Source of the DNA: Paraburkholderia sp. D15
GTDB lineage: Bacteria; Pseudomonadota; Gammaproteobacteria; Burkholderiales; Burkholderiaceae
NCBI RefSeq assembly: GCF_029910215.1
Contig: NZ_CP110395.1
Coordinates: 1,860,001-1,924,000, forward strand
Length of the DNA stretch: 64,000 nucleotides
Reading direction: 5' to 3'
The position numbers and the translations under genes were made by a program. Below, piece by piece: positions 9,612-19,016 of the stretch. The notes under the pieces were generated by a model. It ran no database searches. It saw nothing but the letters and a program-made list of their open reading frames with translations, and had not been told where the DNA came from. Position 1 is the stretch's first letter; every line of letters starts with the position of its first letter.

Positions 9612-11375
9612 TCAGCTTTCAGGTGCGTCTGGCGGATTCCGCGCTGCATGCGGCGAGGCCGCCAACACTTTTGCCCGCGTCAGCGCCTCGCTGATTTCGC
9701 CCAACACCTTGTCACGTGCCGCGTCGTCCTGCTGCCTGAGCGCAAACGACGGATGCCACGTCGCGATCGCCCACGCGCCTGCAATCTCGAACGGCGCGCC
9801 GACGTAATCACGCAGGCTGGCCTTGCCATGCAGCAGCGCATTCAGCGCGGTCGCTCCGAGCACGACGATCACGGCCGGCCGTACCGTGCGCAATTCCTGT
9901 TCAAGCCAGTGCGAACATGCTTCGATCTCACGCTGCCCGGCGGTTTTGTGCAGCCGGCGTTTGCCGCGCGGTTCCCATTTGAAATGCTTGACCGCATTGG
10001 TGAGATAAAGCTGGCTGCGCGACAGGCCCGCCCGCTCGATGGCGGCGTCGAGTAATTGTCCCGCGGGTCCGACGAATGGCTGACCGCTCAAATCTTCCTG
10101 ATCGCCAGGCTGTTCGCCGATCAGCATGATGCGCGCGTCGCTCGGGCCGACGCCGCCGACCGCCTGAGTCGCGTTGCGCCATAGTTCGCAACGCCGGCAA
10201 CGCTCCAGCGAAGACGGTGCGTCGCGCATGGGTTGCGCGAGTTCCGCTTCGATTGGAATCGATTTGCCGCCGAGCGTGCCGACGCCGCTCGCTTGCGCCA
10301 CGCGACGCGCACCGCTTTTCGCCTCGCTGATCATCGTGGGTATCAGATGCCCCTCGGGCAGGCCTTTCCAGAAACGCACGGGCATGTGCAGTTCGAGCGC
10401 GGCTTCGTTCAGACGTGCCGGATTGAAGGTGCTGCGGTAGTAGGTGAGCCAGAGCGCTTCGGCTTCGTCGGCGGAGTCGCCGGCAGGTGCGTGCGCAGAC
10501 GCATGCCGATGTTCGAGATGCAGGCGATCGCCGTCCCAGAACGCGGCGGCGCGCGGTGTGGCGATCATCCACGTCGAGCGGCCCATGCGCTGGGCGAAAT
10601 GTTCGGCGCTCCAGCCGAGCACATCGTGATCCGGCTCGTACCACGCGATGTATTCCGGCGCTTGCGTGTCGGCGGAGGGCTGCTTTCGAAACCGCACGTA
10701 GGCGATCATGTCGTGCTTCGCGCGCCGCACGCTTTTGGCCATGGCGTTGAGGCGGGCGCCATCGACGTCGGCCGGCGAGGCGACTTCGCGCTCGCCCTGA
10801 TGCCAGCGCCACAGCACTTTGTAGAGAAACGCCCAGCGCTGCGGATCGCGGTACAGCGCGGCGTCGTTCAGCAGCGCCGATAGTGCCTTGGAGACGCGCA
10901 CGCTGGGGCTGTGCGGTATAGCGGAGCGGTGGGGTGTGCCGGGGTCGTAGGAGGTGGCGGGATCACGCGCGGCGTGGGAATGGCTCGGGGTGTCGGAGTC
11001 GCTCGGCGGGGCGGGATCGTTTGGCGCTGATGAATCACGCGACGCGTCGGAATGACGTGAGTTGCCGGAGTCGCGCTTGGTGTCGTAGTCGCGCAGTTTG
11101 TCGGAATCGCTCGGCGCACCGGAATCACGCGGCGTATCGGAGCCATGCGACTTATCAGAGTCGCGCGTTGCCGCGAGCTTGCAAGGCGAACTGGTTTCAC
11201 GGAGCGGATTAAATTCGTCTGTCTCGCCATATTCGAACAGCGCCTGACCCTGCGTGAGTTCCGGCGCCTGTTTGACGCGCCATTCGATATATTCCGGCGC
11301 GAGCCCTTCGCTCAACGCACGCAGCGACGCCTCGCGCCAGGCGGAGAAATCGTCTTCGATCAGAATGGCTCGCAT
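9612..11375 (-). CDS. UdgX-type uracil-DNA binding protein fused to an N-terminal DUF4130 domain
   Basis: The 587-aa protein has two parts. Residues 1-~330 resemble the DUF4130 (TIGR03915) domain that is paired with a radical SAM protein. Residues ~390-575 are a uracil-DNA glycosylase superfamily domain with GEQPGDQEDL, PFVGPAGQLLD and WHPSFALR. The loop K472-R-R-L-H476 matches the UdgX R-loop, whose histidine forms a covalent bond with the abasic sugar after uracil removal. This gives a suicide enzyme rather than a turnover glycosylase. C393, C396 and C487 are in place for an Fe-S cluster. Residues ~66-157 are a Ser/Asp/Arg-rich insertion splitting the first domain. It lies 9 nt downstream of the radical SAM gene on the same strand, so the two form one operon with the LexA box upstream. 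Confidence 0.88.
   Translation of the reverse strand: MRAILIEDDFSAWREASLRALSEGLAPEYIEWRVKQAPELTQGQALFEYGETDEFNPLRETSSPCKLAATRDSDKSHGSDTPRDSGAPSDSDKLRDYDTKRDSGNSRHSDASRDSSAPNDPAPPSDSDTPSHSHAARDPATSYDPGTPHRSAIPHSPSVRVSKALSALLNDAALYRDPQRWAFLYKVLWRWHQGEREVASPADVDGARLNAMAKSVRRAKHDMIAYVRFRKQPSADTQAPEYIAWYEPDHDVLGWSAEHFAQRMGRSTWMIATPRAAAFWDGDRLHLEHRHASAHAPAGDSADEAEALWLTYYRSTFNPARLNEAALELHMPVRFWKGLPEGHLIPTMISEAKSGARRVAQASGVGTLGGKSIPIEAELAQPMRDAPSSLERCRRCELWRNATQAVGGVGPSDARIMLIGEQPGDQEDLSGQPFVGPAGQLLDAAIERAGLSRSQLYLTNAVKHFKWEPRGKRRLHKTAGQREIEACSHWLEQELRTVRPAVIVVLGATALNALLHGKASLRDYVGAPFEIAGAWAIATWHPSFALRQQDDAARDKVLGEISEALTRAKVLAASPHAARNPPDAPES
10905..11180. repeat. Degenerate minisatellite inside the UdgX-fusion gene
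   Basis: This stretch is made of degenerate 15-18-bp units such as GGAATCACGCGGCGTATC. They encode repeated Asp-Ser/Arg-Asp blocks (DSDKLRDYDTKRDSGNSRHS). The reading frame is preserved. It interrupts otherwise conserved DUF4130 sequence and looks like in-frame repeat expansion. Confidence 0.65.
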
Positions 11376-11384
11376 CTCGCCAAC

Positions 11385-12644
11385 TCAGAGCAGCGCGAGT
11401 TGCACGGGCGGCGGCGTCAGCACCCGACGCAACTGTGCGGACGAAGCATCGTGCATCGCCGCCCGATAGTCTTGCGTGACCACGAATGGCTTGATTTTCT
11501 GCAGCGGACAACGCAAACGCACAAGGTCTTCATAGCGCACTCGCCGCGAACGCCGCAACTCGACCAGCCGCTGCGCATTGCGCAAACCAATGCCCGGCAC
11601 GCGCGCGATCATGCGCAGCGGTGCACGATTCAGATCGACCGGGAACTGGTCGCGATGCGCAAGCGCCCACGCGAGTTTCGGATCGATCTCGAGCGACAGA
11701 TTGCCTGGCTGCTCGAACAGTTCGTCGGCGCTGAAGCCATACCCGCGCATCAGAAAATCGGCCTGATACAGCCGGTGTTCGCGCAACAGCGGCGGTGCCT
11801 GTGCCGGCAGCGCGGACGGGCTGTCCGGAATTGGACTGAACGCCGAGTAGTACACGCGCTTCAGTTTGTATGCGCCGTATAGCGTGCCGGCGGTCTGCAG
11901 GATCGTGCTGTCGTTCGTCTGATCGGCGCCGACGATCATCTGCGTGCTCTGGCCGGCGGGCGCGAATCTGGGCGCACCCTTTGCCTTGGCTGATGGCGCA
12001 GTTTTGCCGCCGGCCCTGGGCGTGCCGGCCTCGCTCTGCGCCTCTTCCTGTGCAAGGCGGATGGACCCCATGGCGAGCTTGATGGTGCGGACGCTCTTTT
12101 CCGGCGCGAGCGTTGCAAGGCTACTGTCGGTCGGCAATTCGATATTCACGCTCAGACGGTCGGCATAGCGCCCGGCCTGGGCGATCAGTTGCGGGTCGGC
12201 GTCCGGAATCGTCTTCAGATGGATGTAGCCGCGGAACTGATGATCCTCTCGCAACGACCGGGCGACGCGCACGAGCTGTTCCATCGTGTAGTTCGACGAC
12301 TGGATGATGCCGGAGCTGAGGAATAGTCCATCGATGTAATTGCGCCGGTAGAAATCCAGCGTCAACTCGACCACTTCCTCCGGCGTGAAGCGCGCGCGGG
12401 GCACGTTGCTCGAACGCCGGTTCACGCAATATTGGCAGTCGTACAGGCAGAAATTGGTGAAGAGGATTTTCAGCAGCGATACGCAGCGCCCGTCCGGCGT
12501 GAAGCTGTGGCAAATGCCGGCGCCGGTACTCGCACCCAGCCCGGCGATGCCGCGCGAGCTGCGTTTGGGCGCGCCGCTGCTCGCGCACGAGGCGTCGTAC
12601 TTTGCCGCGTCAGCCAATACCTCGAGTTTTTTAAGCAATTCCAC
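11385..12644 (-). CDS. Putative DNA modification/repair radical SAM protein (TIGR03916 type)
   Basis: The 419-aa protein has the radical SAM triad C66-x3-C70-x2-C73 (NFCLYDCQYC), then SSGIIQSSNYTMEQLVRVA and a C-terminal helix-hairpin-helix (RVPGIGLRNAQRLVELRR) suited to DNA binding. The start is taken as GTG 12644, because VELLKKLEVLADAAKYDASC is where the family begins; the frame upstream to 13091 is not conserved. The family is thought to act with the DUF4130 protein, encoded directly downstream here. Residues ~215-245 are an Ala/Pro/Lys-rich low-complexity insert. A consensus LexA box lies 11 nt upstream, so SOS control is likely. Confidence 0.85.
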   Translation of the reverse strand: MELLKKLEVLADAAKYDASCASSGAPKRSSRGIAGLGASTGAGICHSFTPDGRCVSLLKILFTNFCLYDCQYCVNRRSSNVPRARFTPEEVVELTLDFYRRNYIDGLFLSSGIIQSSNYTMEQLVRVARSLREDHQFRGYIHLKTIPDADPQLIAQAGRYADRLSVNIELPTDSSLATLAPEKSVRTIKLAMGSIRLAQEEAQSEAGTPRAGGKTAPSAKAKGAPRFAPAGQSTQMIVGADQTNDSTILQTAGTLYGAYKLKRVYYSAFSPIPDSPSALPAQAPPLLREHRLYQADFLMRGYGFSADELFEQPGNLSLEIDPKLAWALAHRDQFPVDLNRAPLRMIARVPGIGLRNAQRLVELRRSRRVRYEDLVRLRCPLQKIKPFVVTQDYRAAMHDASSAQLRRVLTPPPVQLALL

Positions 12645-12655
12645 GTTGCCGCCAA

Positions 12656-12675
12656 TACTGTATGGATGTACAGTA
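12656..12675. promoter_or_regulatory. LexA (SOS) box upstream of the radical SAM/UdgX operon
   Basis: TACTGTATGGATGTACAGTA matches the gammaproteobacterial/betaproteobacterial LexA consensus TACTGT-N8-ACAGTA with perfect outer arms. It is 11 nt from the GTG start of the minus-strand repair operon and about 140 nt from thpR on the other strand. LexA bound here would block the minus-strand promoter. An effect on thpR is possible but not shown. Confidence 0.82.
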
Positions 12676-12816
12676 TTGTACGTAAGCCATCCACTTGCGC
12701 AAGGGTTTTCGAAAGGGGACTGAATGGTCGATCGGACACATACAGGCGGGGCCTGGTTAAAACTACATAGCAAACGGAGAGTCGCTTGATGCCAGTTTTT
12801 CCCGCTCAGGAGCGCC

Positions 12817-13419
12817 ATGCCTGAACAACTCTGGCTGCCCGGGCTGGAGGCGCCACCCACGCCGACAGACGGCCTGTTTCTCGCCGTTTTCCCCGATGCC
12901 CACACGGCGGCCGGCATCGCAAAGCTCGCGCAGCAGCTTTGCGGGGAAATGCGCGTGCGTAGCAAGCCGCTCGGCGCGGGGCGATTGCATGTCACGTTGC
13001 AGCATCTGGGGAATTTTGCAGGCGGTTTGCCGCCGGCTCGCGTCGAGGCGGCGATACGAGCGGCAGCATCGGTCCGTGTCGAGCCATTCACGGTCGAGTT
13101 CGATTCACTGGTCAGCTTTGCGTCGAGGCCTCGGCCGGGGCCGTTGGTGCTGGGTGGTGGCGACGGCGTGGTGAGGCTGTACGCGCTTCACGACATGTTG
13201 GTCGAGGCGTTGCGTAGCGCGGGTATCGAGGGGCGGGCGGGGGCTTCCGTCGTGCCTTATACGCCGCATGTCACGCTGGCTTACGGCATGCCGTGGGTTG
13301 CGACAAGGCCCATCGAACCCGTTAGCTGGAATGTGCGTGAGTTCGTGTTGATGCATAGCCTGCTTGGGCGCACGCGCCATGTGCCGCTAGCGCGCTGGCG
13401 TCTGGAGGGCGTGCGCTGA
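12817..13419 (+). CDS. thpR: RNA 2',3'-cyclic phosphodiesterase (2'-5' RNA ligase family)
   Basis: The 200-aa protein carries the two HxT[L] motifs of the 2H phosphoesterase superfamily, H58VTL in RLHVTLQHLG and H151VTL in PHVTLAYG. It has the length and layout of ThpR/LigT. These enzymes open 2',3'-cyclic phosphate ends of RNA and can reversibly join 2'-5' ends in vitro. The ATG at 12817 follows AGGAG. It is divergent from the SOS-controlled operon and shares its ~170-bp upstream region. The first ~18 residues (MPEQLWLPGLEAPPTPTD) are an extra N-terminal segment common in Burkholderia-type homologues. Confidence 0.88.
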   Translation: MPEQLWLPGLEAPPTPTDGLFLAVFPDAHTAAGIAKLAQQLCGEMRVRSKPLGAGRLHVTLQHLGNFAGGLPPARVEAAIRAAASVRVEPFTVEFDSLVSFASRPRPGPLVLGGGDGVVRLYALHDMLVEALRSAGIEGRAGASVVPYTPHVTLAYGMPWVATRPIEPVSWNVREFVLMHSLLGRTRHVPLARWRLEGVR

Positions 13420-13503
13420 TCGCGTGGGCCGGTACGTCGAGTGGCGAAGGATGCGGGGTTGTGGCCGATGCGGTCGCACTTTGAGCGTCGTCCGAGTCAA
13501 AAT

Positions 13504-13539
13504 GCCAACGCCAACGCCAACGCCAACGCCAACGCCAAC
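13504..13539. repeat. Six tandem copies of GCCAAC
   Basis: Six exact copies of the hexamer GCCAAC lie in the 316-bp gap (13420-13735) between thpR and the DUF1992 gene. Nothing else recognisable was seen in that gap apart from the next gene's ribosome site. A shorter AACGCCAACGC-type run also occurs near 18970. Confidence 0.8.
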
Positions 13540-13735
13540 GGCATCCCGATGCGTACGCCACATAGCAGTCGACACGCACCACACGGCAATCGACAAGCGC
13601 TTGCCGGGCCACGCAAACGCTCGCAGTTCCCGAAATACCTGGAATCCGGAAACCAGGTGATTTCGTCGGTTGTCCCCAGCGAGCGGCGCAGCGCTCCCTG
13701 ATAGAATGCACGGGCCGCAACGTAGTGGATTGCAG

Positions 13736-15018
<1,283 letters not shown>

Positions 15019-15057
15019 GTCTCGCCAACACTACTCATCCAGAACAGGTCTCTCCCC

Positions 15058-15984
15058 ATGACCGTCCATCGCACCATCGAACTGATCGCACCGTCCGGCT
15101 ATCCGCACGATCCCGAGAAGCTGCACCGCGCGTTGCAGCGTTTTCATGCGCAGGGGCATCGCGTCGAAGGCGTGGAGGTGACGAAGCGCCGCTATCAGCG
15201 TTTCGCCGGCACCGACGGCGAACGCGCGGCCGATCTGAACCGGCTCGCCGACCCGTCGCGTCCATTGCCTGACATCGTGCTGGCGGTGCGCGGCGGCTAC
15301 GGCGCGGTGCGCATTCTGCATGGACTCGACTACGAAGGGCTGCAACGCCGCCTGACCGATCAGCCGGTCGCGCTGGTCGGGCATAGCGATTTCACCGCGA
15401 TCCAGCTCGCGCTGCTGGCGCGCGCCGGCGTGAAGACCTTCGGCGGTCCGATGGTGATGAGCGACTTCGGCGCCGAGCAGGAGAGCGAATTCACGATGCA
15501 GCATTTCTGGTCGGCGCTTACCAAACCGACCCTGACCGTCACGGTCAACGCGCCGCAAGCGCATGCCGTCGATGTCTCCGGCATGTTGTGGGGCGGCAAT
15601 CTGGCGGTGTTGTCGGCGCTGATCGGCACGCCGTACATGCCGCCGGTGCAGGGCGGCATCCTGTTTCTGGAAGACGTCAACGAGCAGCCGTTCCGCGTCG
15701 AACGGATGATTTATCAACTGCATCTGGCGGGTATCCTCGCGCAGCAGCAGGCGCTGGTGCTGGGCGACTTCTCCGGCGGCAAGGCATACGACTACGACAA
15801 CGGCTACGACCTGCACGCGATGATCGAGCAGGTGCGCTCGGTGGTCGGCATTCCCGTTCTCACCGGCTTGCAGTTCGGGCACATCCACAACATGCTGACG
15901 TTGCCGGTCGGCGCCGACGCGCATCTGGTCGCCGATGCACATGGATTCAAGCTGAACCTGTCGGGGTATCCGACGCTAGCTTGA
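15058..15984 (+). CDS. ldcA: Muramoyltetrapeptide L,D-carboxypeptidase (peptidase family S66)
   Basis: The 308-aa protein has the S66 layout: IELIAPSGYPHDPEKLHRAL, VRGGYGAVRILHGLDY, and the nucleophile region LVGHSDFTAIQLALL with its serine. FLEDVNEQPFRVERM and GLQFGHIHNMLTLPVG supply the Glu and His of the triad. LdcA removes the terminal D-Ala from murein tetrapeptides in the cytosol during cell-wall recycling. It follows tadA by 39 nt with CAGGTCTCTCCCC before the ATG, so co-transcription with DUF1992 and tadA is likely. A terminator follows. Confidence 0.92.
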   Translation: MTVHRTIELIAPSGYPHDPEKLHRALQRFHAQGHRVEGVEVTKRRYQRFAGTDGERAADLNRLADPSRPLPDIVLAVRGGYGAVRILHGLDYEGLQRRLTDQPVALVGHSDFTAIQLALLARAGVKTFGGPMVMSDFGAEQESEFTMQHFWSALTKPTLTVTVNAPQAHAVDVSGMLWGGNLAVLSALIGTPYMPPVQGGILFLEDVNEQPFRVERMIYQLHLAGILAQQQALVLGDFSGGKAYDYDNGYDLHAMIEQVRSVVGIPVLTGLQFGHIHNMLTLPVGADAHLVADAHGFKLNLSGYPTLA

Positions 15985-16001
15985 CGTGTCGGCAAGCGCG
16001 A

Positions 16002-16027
16002 AGCGGGCAGTTTGCCCGCTTTTCTTT
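16002..16027 (+). terminator. Rho-independent terminator after ldcA
   Basis: The stem AGCGGGCA (16002-16009) / TGCCCGCT (16013-16020) has a 3-nt loop and is followed by TTTCTTT. Confidence 0.75.
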
Positions 16028-16101
16028 AACGTCACGAAAGCAACTAACCGTCATTATTTAAACCGTCTCAAGAAGCAGCGCGGCAGCGACTGTCAGCCAA
16101 T

Positions 16102-16264
16102 ATTGTTGACAAAAACAGCTTCCAATGGACGACAACCGAGGCATCTAATTAAACTCCTACAGAGCCTGAATAAGGATAGTAGGGCCATCGCAGCGTCCCC
16201 GCGCCAGAGCAGCCAAGCCTCTCCCCGAAGATTGTCGATATTCAAGATAAAAATTGTTGACAAT
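16102..16264. promoter_or_regulatory. Paired GntR-type operator candidates upstream of the purine regulator
   Basis: ATTGTTGACAAA (16102-16113) and ATTGTTGACAAT (16253-16264) share an 11-bp near-palindrome 151 bp apart; a degenerate half (ATTGTCGATA) lies at 16231. FadR-subfamily GntR regulators bind short AT-rich palindromes of this size. The second copy is 45 bp before the regulator's ATG, so autoregulation is likely. The rest of the 324-bp gap is AT-richer than surroundings and shows no gene. Confidence 0.5.
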
Positions 16265-16308
16265 CTTTATGTCCATCCTATGATGACCAACATACCGAGA
16301 CGCACATC

Positions 16309-17073
16309 ATGTCCGATACAGATACCGCGGCCGTCAACAGTTCGAAACCCGAAGCGATCGCCGAGCGCATCCGCGCCGCGATCCTCGAGCATCGGCTCGC
16401 GCCGGGCGCGAAATTGACGGAAGCCCAGTTGTGCGAAGTATTCGGCGTCAAGCGCGGCCCCATCCGGCAAGCGCTGGCGCAACTGGCCACCGACCATCTC
16501 GTCGACCTCGAACCGAATCGCGGGGCGTTCGTCGCGAGTCCGTCGCTGCAGGAAGTGCATGAAGTGTTCGAGATGCGCCGCATCATCGAACTGGCGGTCG
16601 TCGAAAAGATTTGCAATGGGCACGGCATGCGGCGCCTGAAGGGCATCGGCAGCATGATCGGCCGCGAACGCAAGGCGTTCGAAACGCGCGATTTTCCGGC
16701 GTGGATCCGCCTGTCGGGCGAGTTTCACACCGAGCTGGCCGGTCTCACCGGTAATGCCGTGTTATGCGACTGCCTGAACGGTCTGGTGGCGCGTTCCACG
16801 CTGATTTCCGCGCTGTACGAGTCGCTTGGACGGAGCCCATGCTCGTTCGAGGACCACGAAGCCATTCTCGCCGCGCTCGACGCCGGCGACGCAAAGGAGG
16901 CCGCGGCCCTGATGTCGCGCCACTTGCAAAGCGTCGAGTTGAAGATGCTGGAGCGCCCCGCGCGCGGCGCGGCCGATCTGCACGAAGTGTTCGGCGCGCT
17001 CGGCGGTGCATCGAAGGAAATGTCCCAGGACGCTGTCAAGGCGTCGTCGAAGAACAAGTCCGCGCCAGGCTGA
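16309..17073 (+). CDS. GntR-family transcriptional regulator (FadR/FCD subfamily)
   Basis: The 254-aa protein has an N-terminal winged helix (AKLTEAQLCEVFGVKRGPIR, QALAQLATDHLVDLEPNRGA). A helical FCD effector-binding domain follows, with metal/ligand-type residues in SGEFHTELAGLTGN and SFEDHEAILAALDAGD. It lies first in the purine/allantoin cluster, on the same strand as the NCS1 transporter, so it is probably its local regulator. The ligand, perhaps a ureide or purine, is inferred only from context. Confidence 0.9.
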   Translation: MSDTDTAAVNSSKPEAIAERIRAAILEHRLAPGAKLTEAQLCEVFGVKRGPIRQALAQLATDHLVDLEPNRGAFVASPSLQEVHEVFEMRRIIELAVVEKICNGHGMRRLKGIGSMIGRERKAFETRDFPAWIRLSGEFHTELAGLTGNAVLCDCLNGLVARSTLISALYESLGRSPCSFEDHEAILAALDAGDAKEAAALMSRHLQSVELKMLERPARGAADLHEVFGALGGASKEMSQDAVKASSKNKSAPG

Positions 17074-17411
17074 GGCATGCGGCCGGTGTGCGCCTGTCGA
17101 TGGTGCGCGCCGCACTGAATTGAACTGAACCGAATCTGGCGTCGCAAGGCGGCTCGTCGTGAGCGCTGCCGGCTTGTGCACGCCCGTCCGTCGACGGAAT
17201 GCGGACGCTGAAAGGCATCGAGCAGCGACGTCACGCCCGCCATTCGCGGCTGCGGGCGCGACGACAACCACAAGTACTTCAAGTACGGAGACACCCGCGG
17301 CCCGGCCGGACAGACGCCGACTCGCTTCCACCTGGAAACGGGGCACGACTGGCATGGCCGATGCAATGTCCTTCGGTTCGCAATCGACGGTCCCCATCCC
17401 AAGGAGGAATC
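17074..17411. other. 338-bp gap before the NCS1 transporter
   Basis: No gene is visible. The last bases hold an ideal ribosome site, AAGGAGG (17401-17407), five bases before the ATG at 17412. An upstream in-frame ATG at 17199 would add 71 Arg-rich residues that do not look like protein; I reject it. No GntR-type ATTGTTGACAA site was seen here. Confidence 0.6.
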
Positions 17412-18893
17412 ATGGCTCAGTTCAGTGCAGCGCCCGGTAACCCGGCCATTCACGCATACGGCGACGAAGGCGCGTCCAGCGACCCGTCGATGCCCGCCGG
17501 CTACAGCGAGCGGCTCTACAACGAAGACCTCGCGCCGCTGCGCCAGCAGACCTGGGGCGCGTACAACATCTTCGCGTTCTGGATGTCGGACGTGCACAGC
17601 GTCGGCGGTTACGTGTTCGCGGGCAGCCTGTTCGCGCTCGGTCTAACCAGCTGGCAGGTGTTGATCGCGCTGCTGGTCGGCATCACGATCGTCAATTTGC
17701 TGTGCAACCTGATCGCGAAGCCGAGCCAGGCGAACGGCGTGCCGTATCCGGTCGCGTGTCGCGCGACGTTCGGTGTGCTCGGCGCGAACATTCCCGCTGT
17801 GATTCGCGGTCTGATCGCGGTCGCGTGGTACGGCATTCAGACGTATCTCGCATCGAGCGCGCTGGTGATCGTGGTGCTGAAGTTCGTGCCGCAGTTGCTG
17901 CCTTATGCCGATGTCCACCATCACGGTTTTCTGGGTCTGTCCACGCTCGGCTGGTCCGGTTTCATGCTGCTGTGGGTGCTGCAGGCGCTGGTGTTCTGGC
18001 ACGGCATGGAGACCATCAAGAAGTTCATCGACTTCGCCGGTCCGGCCGTGTACGTGGTGATGTTCATTCTCGCGGGTTACATGGTGTATCGCGCGGGCTG
18101 GCGCAACATCGGCATCAACCTGGGCGGCGTCAAGTATCACGGCATGGCGGTGGTGCCAGTGATGATCACGGCGATCTCGCTGGTGGTCTCGTACTTCTCG
18201 GGACCGATGCTGAATTTCGGCGATTTCTCGCGTTACGGCAAGAGTTTCCGCAGCGTGCAGCGCGGCAATTTCTGGGGCTTGCCGGTCAACTTCCTGGCCT
18301 TCTCGCTGGTGACGGTGATCACGACGGCGGCCACGCTGCCGGTGTTCGGCCAACTGATCACGGACCCGGTCGAAACGGTGGGCCGCATCGACTATCCGAC
18401 CGCGGTGATTCTCGGCGCGCTGACGTTCACGATCGCGACCATCGGCATCAACATCGTCGCGAACTTCGTGTCGCCCGCGTTCGATTTCTCGAACGTCGCG
18501 CCGCGTCTGATCAGCTGGCGCGCGGGCGGCATGCTGGCGGCGGTGGCGTCGATCTTCATCACGCCGTGGAATCTGTTCAACAACCCGGCCGTGATCCACT
18601 ACACGCTCGATGTACTCGGCAGCTTCATCGGACCTTTGTACGGCGTCCTGATCGTCGACTACTACCTCGTGAAGCGTCAGAAGATCGTGCTCGACGATCT
18701 GTACACGGTCGCGCCCAGTGGCTCGTACTGGTATCGCAACGGCGTGAACTATCGCGCGGTGGCGGCGCTGCTGCCGGCTGCACTGATCGCCGTACTGTGC
18801 GTGATGGTGCCGGGGCTCGACGGCATGGCGAACTTCTCGTGGTTCATCGGCGCGGGACTGGCCGCGCTGTTCTATCGCGCGCTTGCTCGCTAG
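17412..18893 (+). CDS. NCS1-family nucleobase/ureide:cation symporter
   Basis: The 493-aa protein has about 12 hydrophobic segments. It has the NCS1 opening YNEDLAPLRQQTWGAYNIFA, FWMSDVHSVGGYVFAG in TM1, FGVLGANIPAVIRGLIAVAW and NFGDFSRYGKSFRSVQRGN. The protein fits allantoin, uracil, hydantoin or purine permeases of the PucI/HyuP branch. Co-location with an allantoin-type racemase and allantoinase argues for allantoin or a related ureide, but the family's specificity cannot be assigned from sequence alone. Confidence 0.9.
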   Translation: MAQFSAAPGNPAIHAYGDEGASSDPSMPAGYSERLYNEDLAPLRQQTWGAYNIFAFWMSDVHSVGGYVFAGSLFALGLTSWQVLIALLVGITIVNLLCNLIAKPSQANGVPYPVACRATFGVLGANIPAVIRGLIAVAWYGIQTYLASSALVIVVLKFVPQLLPYADVHHHGFLGLSTLGWSGFMLLWVLQALVFWHGMETIKKFIDFAGPAVYVVMFILAGYMVYRAGWRNIGINLGGVKYHGMAVVPVMITAISLVVSYFSGPMLNFGDFSRYGKSFRSVQRGNFWGLPVNFLAFSLVTVITTAATLPVFGQLITDPVETVGRIDYPTAVILGALTFTIATIGINIVANFVSPAFDFSNVAPRLISWRAGGMLAAVASIFITPWNLFNNPAVIHYTLDVLGSFIGPLYGVLIVDYYLVKRQKIVLDDLYTVAPSGSYWYRNGVNYRAVAALLPAALIAVLCVMVPGLDGMANFSWFIGAGLAALFYRALAR

Positions 18894-19016
18894 GCATCGC
18901 CGGTCCGGGCCGCCGAGGCGATGGATTCGCCGGACGGCGCGGCACGGCAAGCGCAACGGTAGTAGCAACACCAACGCCAACGCAACACGAGCGCGGCACA
19001 AGCAACAGGAGTCGAT

